Below, one piece after another: positions 1 through 7,183 of a DNA stretch of 10,994 bases. Below the pieces are notes generated by a model. It did no database searches and was not told the DNA's origin. It saw only the letters and a list, made by a program, of their open reading frames with translations. The stretch's first letter is position 1, and each line of letters starts with the position of its first letter. This DNA is from an uncultured Odoribacter sp. (GTDB lineage Bacteria; Bacteroidota; Bacteroidia; Bacteroidales; Marinifilaceae): positions 1 to 10,994 of the forward strand of contig CAMWQQ010000037.1 in NCBI GenBank assembly GCA_947176455.1, written 5' to 3'. The position numbers were made by a program, and so were the translations under genes.

Positions 1-1
1 G

Positions 2-976
2 ACCGATTGTTTTACCGATGTCAAAGTATCTTCCGTTAACGGTTTGCCGAGCAATTTGTACGTCATGAACGGCGGAGATTTGAAGAACAACGGTTATTCG
101 GTGTCGATTATGGGTGTGCCGGTGAGGACCAACGACTGGCAATGGAGCCTTTCCACCTATTTTTCCGGCAACCTGAACAAAGTGCGTTCGAAGAGCGTTG
201 ATAAATATATGGTGGATGACTACCTCAGCGGTACGGCATTGGTCGACGGTGAAGCGATCAGTTCTTTCTACTCTTATCGTTTCTTGGGACTGGATCCTGC
301 TGTCGGTGTACCGGTATTTGATGATTTTGCCGACCGCCAGCATTTGTTGGAAGGCAAGAACATGGAAGAGACCGTGAGACTGGTCATGGAAAAAAGCGGT
401 CAGCGCGACCCGATTTTTACGGGTAGTTTCTCCACATCGGTGACTTACAAGAGTTTCTCTCTGGGAATGCACATGTCTTATAGCTTGGGCTCGAAAGTGC
501 GGTTGTTCTCCCTGTATTCGCCGATTGTGAGCGGTGTCCGTTCGGACAACAACGTGCGCAAGGAATTTGTGAACCGTTGGATGGCGCCCGGCGATGAGGC
601 TTATACGGATGTTCCGGTCATCCTGTCGCCGTCCGACCCCGACTATGACAGATACCGTTATCATTATTCGACCGGCGGTCAGGAGCATGTTCAGCTATTT
701 GCCAACAGCATTTGGGAAATGTATGACAAATCGGACAAGCGCGTGGTGAGTGGCAACTATTTGAAATGCTCGTCGTTCTCGTTGCGTTACTCCTTGAAAT
801 CCGAATGGTTGCGCCACACGCCTTTTTCCAATGTGCAACTGAGTCTCAACGGCATGAACCTGTTTACGATTTCAGCGAAAGAACTGAATGGACAGTCCCC
901 CTCGCAGGCTGGTTTTGCCAAACCCAATCTGTCGTTGAGACCTTCTTACACTTTCCAAATGAATGTTACCTTTTAA
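2..976 (+). CDS. SusC/RagA-family TonB-dependent outer-membrane transporter, C-terminal part
   Basis: The frame is open from the first bases of the window, so the start and the N-terminal part (signal peptide, carboxypeptidase-like domain, TonB box, plug) lie upstream; 324 residues are visible. They look like the last beta strands and loops of a SusC barrel: alternating aromatic and polar residues, a MSYSLGSKVRLFSLY-type segment, a segment of the FVNRWMAPGDE type, and a final strand ending FQMNVTF with a terminal Phe, as expected for a BamA-assembled barrel. SusC proteins import oligosaccharides, peptides or other large ligands across the outer membrane with energy from TonB/ExbBD and pair with a SusD lid. 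The SusD gene follows after 12 bases, which supports the call. The substrate cannot be read from this fragment. An internal ATG or TTG start would be an artefact of the window edge. Confidence 0.93.
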   Translation, partial: TDCFTDVKVSSVNGLPSNLYVMNGGDLKNNGYSVSIMGVPVRTNDWQWSLSTYFSGNLNKVRSKSVDKYMVDDYLSGTALVDGEAISSFYSYRFLGLDPAVGVPVFDDFADRQHLLEGKNMEETVRLVMEKSGQRDPIFTGSFSTSVTYKSFSLGMHMSYSLGSKVRLFSLYSPIVSGVRSDNNVRKEFVNRWMAPGDEAYTDVPVILSPSDPDYDRYRYHYSTGGQEHVQLFANSIWEMYDKSDKRVVSGNYLKCSSFSLRYSLKSEWLRHTPFSNVQLSLNGMNLFTISAKELNGQSPSQAGFAKPNLSLRPSYTFQMNVTF

Positions 977-988
977 ATCGAGAGACGA

Positions 989-2527
989 ATGAAAAACTTA
1001 TTATTTATATTGATCATTGCGATATCGGCGGGAAGTTGTGGCTTTCTGGACGAATATTCCCAGGATTTGGTCGTGGCGAAATCCGTATCGGATTTCGATG
1101 AGGTCCTGTTGGGCGACGTGTACATGGACAGCAAGAAGGAAGTGAGAGAATTGTTAAACGGAGATTGTGGCTGGTGGTTGCATATCCTGGACGATGACGT
1201 GACCTCTCCCATGGTGGAGATGCTTGTCCGTGATGCAAGATGTATGCGCGGTACCTATTACGGGTATTATGCCTGGCAAATGGAAGTGGGACGGAATTAT
1301 GACGGAAGTGGCATGGAGGCGGACGACCAGCTTTGGAGCGATTTTTATAAACGGATAAACATCTGCAACATCATTTTGGATGAAATCGATAACGTGGAGA
1401 TTCCGGAATCCGATGAGGCGGATGCGCTTCGGGTCAAGGGTGAGGCACATTTCCTCCGTGCCTATTATTACTTTTACTTGGCGAACATCTATGCGGACGC
1501 TTATCAGCCGTCGAAGGCTGCCCAGACGCTGGGCGTGCCCTATAAGCTTACTTCATACGTGGAGCACGACAAGGACAAGGATACGCAGTTCGAGCGTGCT
1601 CCCCTTGACAAGGTATATGCCGGTATCGTGTCGGATTTGCGGAAATCGGTTGATTACCTGACCCGGAGTCCGCAGACGCATTCCTTTTACCGGGTTTCCA
1701 AAGAAGCGGCGCAACTGTTTTTAAGCCGGGTCTATCTGTTCATGCAGGATTGGCAGAATGCCGCCTTAGCAGCGGAAGCCGTGTTGGAAACGAAATCGGC
1801 GTTGAAGAATTATGCCGGCGTGGGTGAGAAAGACTTGGTCATTGACCGCAACAATCCTGAAATCCTGTTCTCGCAAGGTTCTCTGAATGTGCAAAATTGT
1901 TTTGCCGGTGACGGCGGGGATTTTTGCATCTCTTCGGAATTGTATGAAATGTATGACGATGCCGACTATCGGAAAGCCTTGTTTTTCAGAGAAAATGGAG
2001 GCGTGTTCGCCTTGAACCGGAAATATCAGCGAGGACTGCACCAGTCTTACGTTTCCGACCTTTATCTGTTGCGAATCTCGGAGGCTTACCTGAATGCGGC
2101 GGAAGCACGTGCCATGCTGGGAGATAACGTGGCCGCTTCCGAATGGCTGAGCCGTTTCCGGTTTTATCGCATTGACGGATGGCAGAAAGTGGTGTACGAT
2201 CCCGTTGCCGTTATCGACGAGGTGCGCAACGAGCGGAGAAAGGAATTTTGCCTGGAAGGTCATCGCTGGTTCGACCTGAGGCGTTATGCCGTCTGTAGCC
2301 AGGCGCCGATGCAGAAAGAAATCGAGCATGTATTGGTGCTGTTTGCGGACAAACATTTCCGTTTCGAGCAGGCGGAAGTTTACCGGTTGGAGAAAAACGA
2401 CCCGGCTTATACGTTTGCCATTCCCCGTTCCGTACTGGAATTCGATACGGGTATGCCGAACAACGTCCGTCCTTCCAGAAACTATGTTTCTCTTCTATTA
2501 GAACTTGAGTCTGACCCGAAAAATTGA
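989..2527 (+). CDS. RagB/SusD-family nutrient-uptake outer-membrane lipoprotein
   Basis: This 512-residue protein is the surface lipoprotein that caps the SusC barrel and captures ligand. The N-terminus MKNLLFILIIAISAGSC is a lipoprotein signal with lipobox AGSC, so Cys17 is the probable lipidated residue; FLDEYSQ directly after it is typical of the family. Residues about 145-175 (an FLRAYYYFYLANIY-like helix) match the TPR-like helical core. Residues about 408-435 hold the family's C-terminal signature, VRNERRKEFCLEGHRWFDLRR, followed by the usual C-terminal tail. Length is normal for SusD. The ATG at 989 lies 12 bases after the SusC stop, and no better start is near it. Substrate is unknown: no glycoside hydrolase, lyase or sulfatase lies next to it in this window, so a polysaccharide target is not implied. 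The two lipoproteins downstream fit a peptide or glycoprotein ligand equally well (inference). Confidence 0.95.
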   Translation: MKNLLFILIIAISAGSCGFLDEYSQDLVVAKSVSDFDEVLLGDVYMDSKKEVRELLNGDCGWWLHILDDDVTSPMVEMLVRDARCMRGTYYGYYAWQMEVGRNYDGSGMEADDQLWSDFYKRINICNIILDEIDNVEIPESDEADALRVKGEAHFLRAYYYFYLANIYADAYQPSKAAQTLGVPYKLTSYVEHDKDKDTQFERAPLDKVYAGIVSDLRKSVDYLTRSPQTHSFYRVSKEAAQLFLSRVYLFMQDWQNAALAAEAVLETKSALKNYAGVGEKDLVIDRNNPEILFSQGSLNVQNCFAGDGGDFCISSELYEMYDDADYRKALFFRENGGVFALNRKYQRGLHQSYVSDLYLLRISEAYLNAAEARAMLGDNVAASEWLSRFRFYRIDGWQKVVYDPVAVIDEVRNERRKEFCLEGHRWFDLRRYAVCSQAPMQKEIEHVLVLFADKHFRFEQAEVYRLEKNDPAYTFAIPRSVLEFDTGMPNNVRPSRNYVSLLLELESDPKN

Positions 2528-2532
2528 CCGAT

Positions 2533-3522
2533 ATGAAGAAATATGTTATTTTGCTATGTTTAGGCGTTTGTTGCCTGTGGGGCTGTAAACAGGAGGGCGA
2601 ACTGGATTCCACCATTGCCCTAGATAACCTGTTTGCTATTAAAGATGTGCCTAACGACCCGGTGAAACACCGTGTTTACGAGATCTTTGAAAAATATGAA
2701 GTACCGGTGTATTTCAACGACACCATCGGCAAGTATTTGTTGAAAATGGACGTTTCGGGACAGCCGGTGTACCGTTATGAAGTGCTTGACCCGGCATGGA
2801 GCTGGAGCAGTTATTCATCGACAAAGTTTTCTTACGGCTATCTGACGGATGCGGACGAACAGATGAAAGCGTTGGATGTGGTGGAGGAATACTTGGAGAC
2901 CAATCAACGTGCCATGTATCCGTTCTGTTTCTTTATCGCCGATTCAATCATGCGAACTACTGTGTCAAACAATATTCCTGAAATAAAGGTGACAAAAAAT
3001 GGTTTCAGCATACATTTCCGAACCATTCTGTATGCTCCTATTGAAGATGCGTCGCCCCAGGAGGTGGTAACGCAAATGAAGCGGTCGATGGTGAAGGATA
3101 AAATCCAACAATATACCACGGATTTGAAGTATTTCAATGAGGTTTCAGACAAGAACTGGTATTGGAAGAGTTGGAATGAGGAATTGCATGCAGAGATCCC
3201 TTCAGGTTTAGATATGCGACGATTGAATCCGGATTTTGTTAGTAAATGGGATGATGAATATCCGTTGACGGAAGAAGAGCTTGAAGAACTGCGTGTTTTA
3301 ATGAGACCGTATTGCGGAGCGTTTGGCTTTGTAATGCCAGACCCGCAAACAGGAAGCCAATCACCTGCTGATCAGGAGACGGATTTGGAATGTTACGTGA
3401 AAGTGATGCTGGTAACCTCGGATAAGGATTTTCGTGAACAATGGGGGAGTTGTCCGTTGGTTATGCAAAAATATGAAATCTTGTATAAGATTATCAAGGA
3501 GAAATTAGGCGTTGAATTGTAA
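2533..3522 (+). CDS. SusD-associated lipoprotein, degenerate relative of the substrate-import-associated zinc metallohydrolase family
   Basis: The protein has 329 residues from the ATG at 2533, 5 bases after the SusD stop. A TTG at 2524 is possible, but the ATG gives a clean signal peptide, MKKYVILLCLGVCCLWGC, with lipobox LWGC and Cys18 as the lipid site. The position right after SusC/SusD, the opening VYEIFEKYEVPVYFND, and the ending (a GFVMPDP segment, then about 284-329 with a LYKIIKEKLGVEL finish) resemble lipoproteins annotated as substrate-import-associated zinc metallohydrolases (Peptidase_Mx1-like). In that family an HExxH motif binds zinc. Here only three histidines exist (46, 161 and 219) and none is in an HExxH; where the motif would be expected (about 175-200) there is a Lys/Gln-rich helix. 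I infer a non-catalytic binding paralogue. The family call rests on remembered resemblance and context, so it is moderate; lipoprotein status is firm. Confidence 0.6.
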   Translation: MKKYVILLCLGVCCLWGCKQEGELDSTIALDNLFAIKDVPNDPVKHRVYEIFEKYEVPVYFNDTIGKYLLKMDVSGQPVYRYEVLDPAWSWSSYSSTKFSYGYLTDADEQMKALDVVEEYLETNQRAMYPFCFFIADSIMRTTVSNNIPEIKVTKNGFSIHFRTILYAPIEDASPQEVVTQMKRSMVKDKIQQYTTDLKYFNEVSDKNWYWKSWNEELHAEIPSGLDMRRLNPDFVSKWDDEYPLTEEELEELRVLMRPYCGAFGFVMPDPQTGSQSPADQETDLECYVKVMLVTSDKDFREQWGSCPLVMQKYEILYKIIKEKLGVEL

Positions 3523-3523
3523 A

Positions 3524-4513
3524 ATGAAGACCATGAAAAAATTGATATGGATATTGTTGGGTGCAGTCCTGTTGTGGAACTGCAAGGAGGAGAATGGAGG
3601 GATTGTCGCGCCGGAGGGCGTTGTATCTGAATTTACCGATGCGCGCGACTCAAAGGTGTATCGTTGCGTGACCATCGGCGAGCAGACGTGGATGGCTGAA
3701 AATCTGGCCTATCGTTTGCCCATGGGAAGCATAGATGGATGTTTTACTTACTTGGAAGGTGTTGTGGAAACGGATAAGATAGAGATTACCTATGATGATT
3801 TCCTAGAAGCAATTCAGCAAGCTATTGATGAGGGTAGATATAGCGATGATATGGGAATGCTGGGGTTTATTTTGAGTTCGAGCTCTACAATAGACGGTTT
3901 CTTTGTTGAATTGAAGTCTTGGATTGAGTATGATGAGGAGGAGTATGATGTGTTTGGATTACAACCTGCTTGGGATTTTTCCGAAGAGATTCGGAAAGAA
4001 TTGAAACCGTCACCTATCGCCATTGCGGAGGCGGTGGAAACGGAGTTGACTTCAGCGGAAGAAGACAATGGCGCTTACAGTAGCGTCAACGGTTTCTTGT
4101 ACACCTATGAAGCTGCCCAGAAAGTGATTCCGGAGGGATGGCGTTTGCCGACGGACGAGGATTGGAAAAAATTGGAGGCGTTTTTGGGCATGAACGACAA
4201 GGAACTGGATGTTTTGGATGAATGGCGGGATGACGGAGCCGGCAGGTTGCTCAAGGACGAGCATACCGGTTTCAACGTGACCTACGGAGGGGCGAAAGCC
4301 TACGGACGTTTCAATCCTTCTGGAAGGAATCCGAAACTTTATTGTTATATCAACAAAGGTACCAACGCTTATTTCTGGTCTTCTTCCAAGCTCCAGCAGA
4401 ACGATTCCACGCAGGTGGCAATCATCCGTTCCGTGTCGCAATGGGACGACCGGATATTGCGGGGAACGAGCAATTTAGAGGCGGCTTACAGCATCCGTTG
4501 CATCAAGGAGTAA
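3524..4513 (+). CDS. FISUMP-domain (Fib_succ_major) lipoprotein with an acidic insertion
   Basis: The protein has 329 residues from the ATG at 3524, one base after the previous stop; an ATG at 3533 is an equally good start and leaves the signal peptide intact (MKKLIWILLGAVLLWNC, Cys20 counted from 3524; Asn at -1 is less usual). FISUMP motifs appear in order: TDARDSKVYRCVTIGEQTWMAENL at about 38-61, GFLYTYEAA at 190-198, EGWRLPTDEDW at 204-214, GAGRLL near 238, GFNVTYGG at 249-256, AYFWSSS at 282-288, and the terminal SIRCIKE. These domains occur on surface or secreted proteins of Fibrobacteres and Bacteroidota, and their exact role is not settled. Between the two halves sits an extra stretch at about 79-185, rich in Asp and Glu, with no match I recognise. 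It is encoded by DNA of about 38% GC by hand count (3781-3960) against about 52% just downstream (4081-4260). As last gene of a SusCD operon it probably acts at the surface in ligand binding. Confidence 0.85.
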   Translation: MKTMKKLIWILLGAVLLWNCKEENGGIVAPEGVVSEFTDARDSKVYRCVTIGEQTWMAENLAYRLPMGSIDGCFTYLEGVVETDKIEITYDDFLEAIQQAIDEGRYSDDMGMLGFILSSSSTIDGFFVELKSWIEYDEEEYDVFGLQPAWDFSEEIRKELKPSPIAIAEAVETELTSAEEDNGAYSSVNGFLYTYEAAQKVIPEGWRLPTDEDWKKLEAFLGMNDKELDVLDEWRDDGAGRLLKDEHTGFNVTYGGAKAYGRFNPSGRNPKLYCYINKGTNAYFWSSSKLQQNDSTQVAIIRSVSQWDDRILRGTSNLEAAYSIRCIKE

Positions 4514-4529
4514 GGCGAGGACAGAGGAT

Positions 4530-4637
4530 ATGATGACTTGGTTCAGGTATCCCTATGCGGAAGCTATCGGAACAATGGTCGGTTTCCGTGATTTGGATTC
4601 GTTTATGACGGGAATCAAAAACTTCGTGGAAAAGTAG
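4530..4637 (+). CDS. Possible 35-residue micro-ORF at the operon end
   Basis: A short frame starts with a double ATG 16 bases after the FISUMP gene's stop and ends at TAG, 14 bases before the operon terminator. A purine-rich run (GGCGAGGACAGAGGAT) precedes the start. The peptide begins MMTWFRYPYAEAIGTMVGF and ends IKNFVEK. It has no signal peptide and no match I recognise. It could be a real small protein, the remnant of a decayed fifth operon gene, or chance. The position inside the transcript is the only argument for it. Confidence 0.25.
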   Translation: MMTWFRYPYAEAIGTMVGFRDLDSFMTGIKNFVEK

Positions 4638-4651
4638 GGGAATATGCCAGA

Positions 4652-4691
4652 AAAAAAGACTTCCATGCCAACCGGTATGGAAGTCTTTTTT
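4652..4691. terminator. Bidirectional intrinsic terminator between the SusCD operon and rprY
   Basis: A perfect inverted repeat joins AAAAAAGACTTCCAT (4652-4666) with ATGGAAGTCTTTTTT (4677-4691). The stem extends inward by one G-T and two C-G pairs, giving 18 pairs around the tetraloop AACC (4670-4673). The A run on one side and the T run on the other give a U tract to transcripts of either strand. It therefore can end the + strand lipoprotein operon and the - strand rprX-rprY transcript, whose last stop is 19 bases away. Confidence 0.9.
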
Positions 4692-4709
4692 ATATCCGGT
4701 GGAATCCGG

Positions 4710-5399
4710 TTACAGAATCAGTTTGTAACCCTTGCCGTGCACGTTGATGATTTCCACGGAGGGGTCTTTTTTCAGGTGTTTGCGCAGTTTGGTGATGTAA
4801 ACGTCCATGCTTCTCGCATTGAAGTAATTGTCGTCCGCCCAGATGTTTTTCAGGGCATAATTTCTTTCCAATACTTTGTTTACGTTCAAACACAACAGTT
4901 TCAGCAGTTCGGACTCCTTGGTGGTCAGTTTCTGTTCCGTTTCCCCGTCGAACAGGGTCTGTTTCTTGGAATTGAAGGTCAGTTTGCCGATTTTGAAAAT
5001 CTCTTGCTCGTCCTCGGGTTTCAAACCAGTAGAACGGCGCAATACGGCTTCGATTCTCAGCAACAGTTCTTCCATACTGAACGGCTTGCTCATATAGTCG
5101 TCGGCACCCAACTTGAATCCTTCCAGGACATCCTCTTTCATATTCTTGGCGGTCAGGAAGATGATTGGAATTTCGCTGTTGATTTGCCGTACTTCCTTGG
5201 CTAAGGTGAAACCGTCTTTTTTCGGCATCATCACGTCAAAGATACAAATGTCAAAAGGTTGGTTCAAGAAGGCTTCATAAGCAACTTCCCCGTCCTCGCA
5301 CAAAGTCGTATCGAATCCTTTCGCTCTCAGGTATTCTTTCAAAAGCATTCCCAGGTTCGTATCGTCTTCTGCCAGTAAAATTTTTATTTTCTCGTCCAT
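4710..5399 (-). CDS. rprY: OmpR-family response regulator RprY
   Basis: This 229-residue regulator is complete. The receiver domain (about 5-120) shows the acidic pocket Asp12/Asp13, the phosphoacceptor Asp55 in IFDVMMPKKDG, the switch Thr83 in FLTAK, and Lys105 in SKPFS. A linker of about 15 residues leads to an OmpR/PhoB winged helix (about 134-229) with LTTKESELL and a recognition helix near 195-209 (ARSMDVYITKLRKHL), ending HGKGYKL. Sequence and context match RprY of Bacteroides and Porphyromonas as I remember it, a regulator tied to stress and sodium or metabolic responses. The gene follows rprX with 43 bases between them and no promoter I can see, so both are probably on one transcript. 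It is converged on by the SusCD operon, and the shared terminator separates the two units. Family is certain; the rprY name is likely. Confidence 0.93.
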   Translation of the reverse strand: MDEKIKILLAEDDTNLGMLLKEYLRAKGFDTTLCEDGEVAYEAFLNQPFDICIFDVMMPKKDGFTLAKEVRQINSEIPIIFLTAKNMKEDVLEGFKLGADDYMSKPFSMEELLLRIEAVLRRSTGLKPEDEQEIFKIGKLTFNSKKQTLFDGETEQKLTTKESELLKLLCLNVNKVLERNYALKNIWADDNYFNARSMDVYITKLRKHLKKDPSVEIINVHGKGYKLIL

Positions 5400-5442
5400 A
5401 ACTATTTAGTTTTAAATAAATTCTTTAGAAAAATATACGCTT

Positions 5443-6990
5443 TTAGAAAAATAAAGTTCTCTTTACTTTTTGTTTTTTTTCAGTGAGGGGCAAAATGACG
5501 TCGAAACGGCTCCCTTTTCCTTCCGCGCTTTCCACCTCGATACGTCCGCCGTGCGCCTCGACAATCGTTTTTACATAAGAGAGTCCCAAGCCGAATCCTT
5601 TTACGTTGTGCAAATTTCCGGTAGATACCCTGTAAAAACGTTCAAAAATCAACTTTTGTTCTTTCGTTGCAATTCCAATGCCATTGTCTATCACGCTGAT
5701 GATGATTTCACTTCCCTTGTTTCGGGTATAGACGTTGACTTCTGGTATTTTGACGCAATATTTGATCGCATTGTCCAGCAGGTTGGAAATGACGTTGGTG
5801 ATGTGCACTTCATCCGCATATACTTCGTCGTTGTCCGCCTCCAGGTAACAGGACAGCTGACCTCCCTTGTCTTCTACCCGCAGGCTGAATTTGCCGACCA
5901 GGTTTTCCACCACCTCGTTCAGATTCACGTTCTTTAATTTCAGCTTCATCCGGGTTTCGGTGAACAAGGCGGTCTGCAACACTTTCTCCACCTGAAAGGT
6001 CAGTCGCTTGCTCTCGTCCCGGATGATGCCGGCGATGTGGTCAATCGTGGTCGGAGAGTGGTTGACGGCGCCGTCTTTCAGCATTTGCGAGGCAAGGGAA
6101 ATTGTGGCTATCGGCGTTTTGAACTCGTGCGTCATGTTGTTGATGAAATCGTTCTTGATGACGGAGAGTCTTTTTTGCCGGATGATGACGGTGATGCAGA
6201 AACTGAAACAGATGACCAGTAGAATGGTGATAATCAGACTGGGCAACAATAAAAATATGGAAGAAAGCAAGTCGTGCGCCTGCTCCGGAAAAATCAATAT
6301 CAGGCTGGCGACGCTCTGCGTCTCTCCGAAATACATCTTGCGGTTGTAGACGTATTCGGAATTGCGGTAAAGGAAATTCTGGGACATTAGCGTGAACTGG
6401 CCTTTTTCTTTCACGGCGAACTCGAATTTTGCCGTGATGCCGTTGTTGGTCAATCGCTCGGTCAACACCTGTTTCAGGTTGATACCACTGATTCGTTCCT
6501 CCAGCGTTTTTCCGGGCGCATTGGAAACAATCATCAGGTCGTAGTCTTTTCCCAGGCTGTTTTTCAGTTCCTGACGGGATTTTTCAATTGAATTTTGTAG
6601 GCTTTGGTTGCCTGTCTTGCCGAACAGGGCGCTTGCCTCTTTGCTTTTGGAATCGTATCCCACCGGACTGCCGGAGTAGTCTCTCACGATGTTTACTTTT
6701 TCCGTGCCGTGCAATCCCGGTTTGAGGTCCAGTCCCAGAGGTCTCCCCTGTATCGGTCCGTTCTTGCCCGACCGGTTGGGGGCGGTAGCCGGTTTCTCCC
6801 GATTGCTTTGCTGTCTGTCCTTCTCTTCCAAAACAGAAATCGTCTCATTAATGGATTTGTTGACCAGATAGTCGAACTGCGCTTTCTTCAACTTGAAAGC
6901 GGTCCGGAAATAACTGGCCTGTGTGAATATCAATCCCAACAAGGCAACTCCCATCACCACACCTAAAATGACAATCTGTTTTTTTCTCAT
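5443..6990 (-). CDS. rprX: Membrane sensor histidine kinase RprX
   Basis: The kinase has 515 residues. A first membrane segment (about 6-26) and a second (about 242-270) bracket a periplasmic sensor of about 215 residues. HisKA follows, with the phosphorylated His288 in NNMTHEFKTPIATI. The HATPase_c part shows the N box ISNLLDNAIKY (Asn403, Asn407), the G1 box IDNGIGI (435-440), FERFYR (about 449-454) and the G2 box GFGLGLSYV (465-473). The periplasmic part has a polar, Pro/Gly/Lys-rich stretch (about 56-97) that looks unstructured, and then a helical region. There is no HAMP or PAS domain: the second membrane helix runs almost straight into HisKA. It should phosphorylate RprY, encoded next on the same strand. 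The ATG at 6988-6990 gives a normal signal-anchor start (MRKKQIVILG). The input signal is not evident from the sequence. Confidence 0.93.
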   Translation of the reverse strand: MRKKQIVILGVVMGVALLGLIFTQASYFRTAFKLKKAQFDYLVNKSINETISVLEEKDRQQSNREKPATAPNRSGKNGPIQGRPLGLDLKPGLHGTEKVNIVRDYSGSPVGYDSKSKEASALFGKTGNQSLQNSIEKSRQELKNSLGKDYDLMIVSNAPGKTLEERISGINLKQVLTERLTNNGITAKFEFAVKEKGQFTLMSQNFLYRNSEYVYNRKMYFGETQSVASLILIFPEQAHDLLSSIFLLLPSLIITILLVICFSFCITVIIRQKRLSVIKNDFINNMTHEFKTPIATISLASQMLKDGAVNHSPTTIDHIAGIIRDESKRLTFQVEKVLQTALFTETRMKLKLKNVNLNEVVENLVGKFSLRVEDKGGQLSCYLEADNDEVYADEVHITNVISNLLDNAIKYCVKIPEVNVYTRNKGSEIIISVIDNGIGIATKEQKLIFERFYRVSTGNLHNVKGFGLGLSYVKTIVEAHGGRIEVESAEGKGSRFDVILPLTEKKQKVKRTLFF

Positions 6991-7013
6991 ACCCTACAAA
7001 TTTAACATTTCGA

Positions 7014-7170
7014 TTTTAACACTTCACGCTCTTCACACACTTTAACCTATGAAGTGACTTTATAACAATCCGTCTTTTAAACACTTCCCTCGGTTAATCG
7101 TGTATTTGTAAAAATACAACCGCTCCGGACCTGTAAAATAAATGTTAAAACAATCTTCCGACTTCACGCT
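7014..7170. repeat. Repeated ACTTCA-type words upstream of rprX, possible regulator sites
   Basis: The 193-base gap between ruvB and rprX holds ACTTCACGCT exactly twice (7021-7030 and 7161-7170). It also has two related blocks, TTTTAACACTTCAC (7014-7027) and TTTTAAACACTTCCC (7075-7089), and the small palindrome AAGTGACTT (7052-7060). OmpR-type regulators commonly bind direct repeats, so autoregulation by RprY is conceivable. No experiment or known consensus backs this. Confidence 0.3.
7101..7118. repeat. 7-bp inverted repeat in the rprX upstream region
   Basis: TGTATTT and AAATACA face each other across GTAA. The element lies about 110 bases before the rprX start and 65 bases after the ruvB stop. 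It lacks GC pairs and a clear U tract, so it is a weak terminator at best; an AT-rich operator is an alternative. Confidence 0.3.
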
Positions 7171-7183
7171 TCCGCTATGAATC

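Noticed and set aside
2524..2532. TTG start overlapping the SusD stop for the first downstream lipoprotein
   Set aside because: The ATG nine bases later gives the standard Met-Lys-Lys lipoprotein signal peptide.
5470..5937. A 155-codon open frame on the + strand inside rprX
   Set aside because: It lies antisense to a kinase gene with all its motifs intact; the product has no domain and its codon pattern is that of a complementary frame.
6997..7004. TAAATTTG on the - strand as the -7 element of rprX
   Set aside because: It matches TAnnTTTG, but no TTTG lies 19-21 bases upstream, and the transcript would begin at about the start codon.
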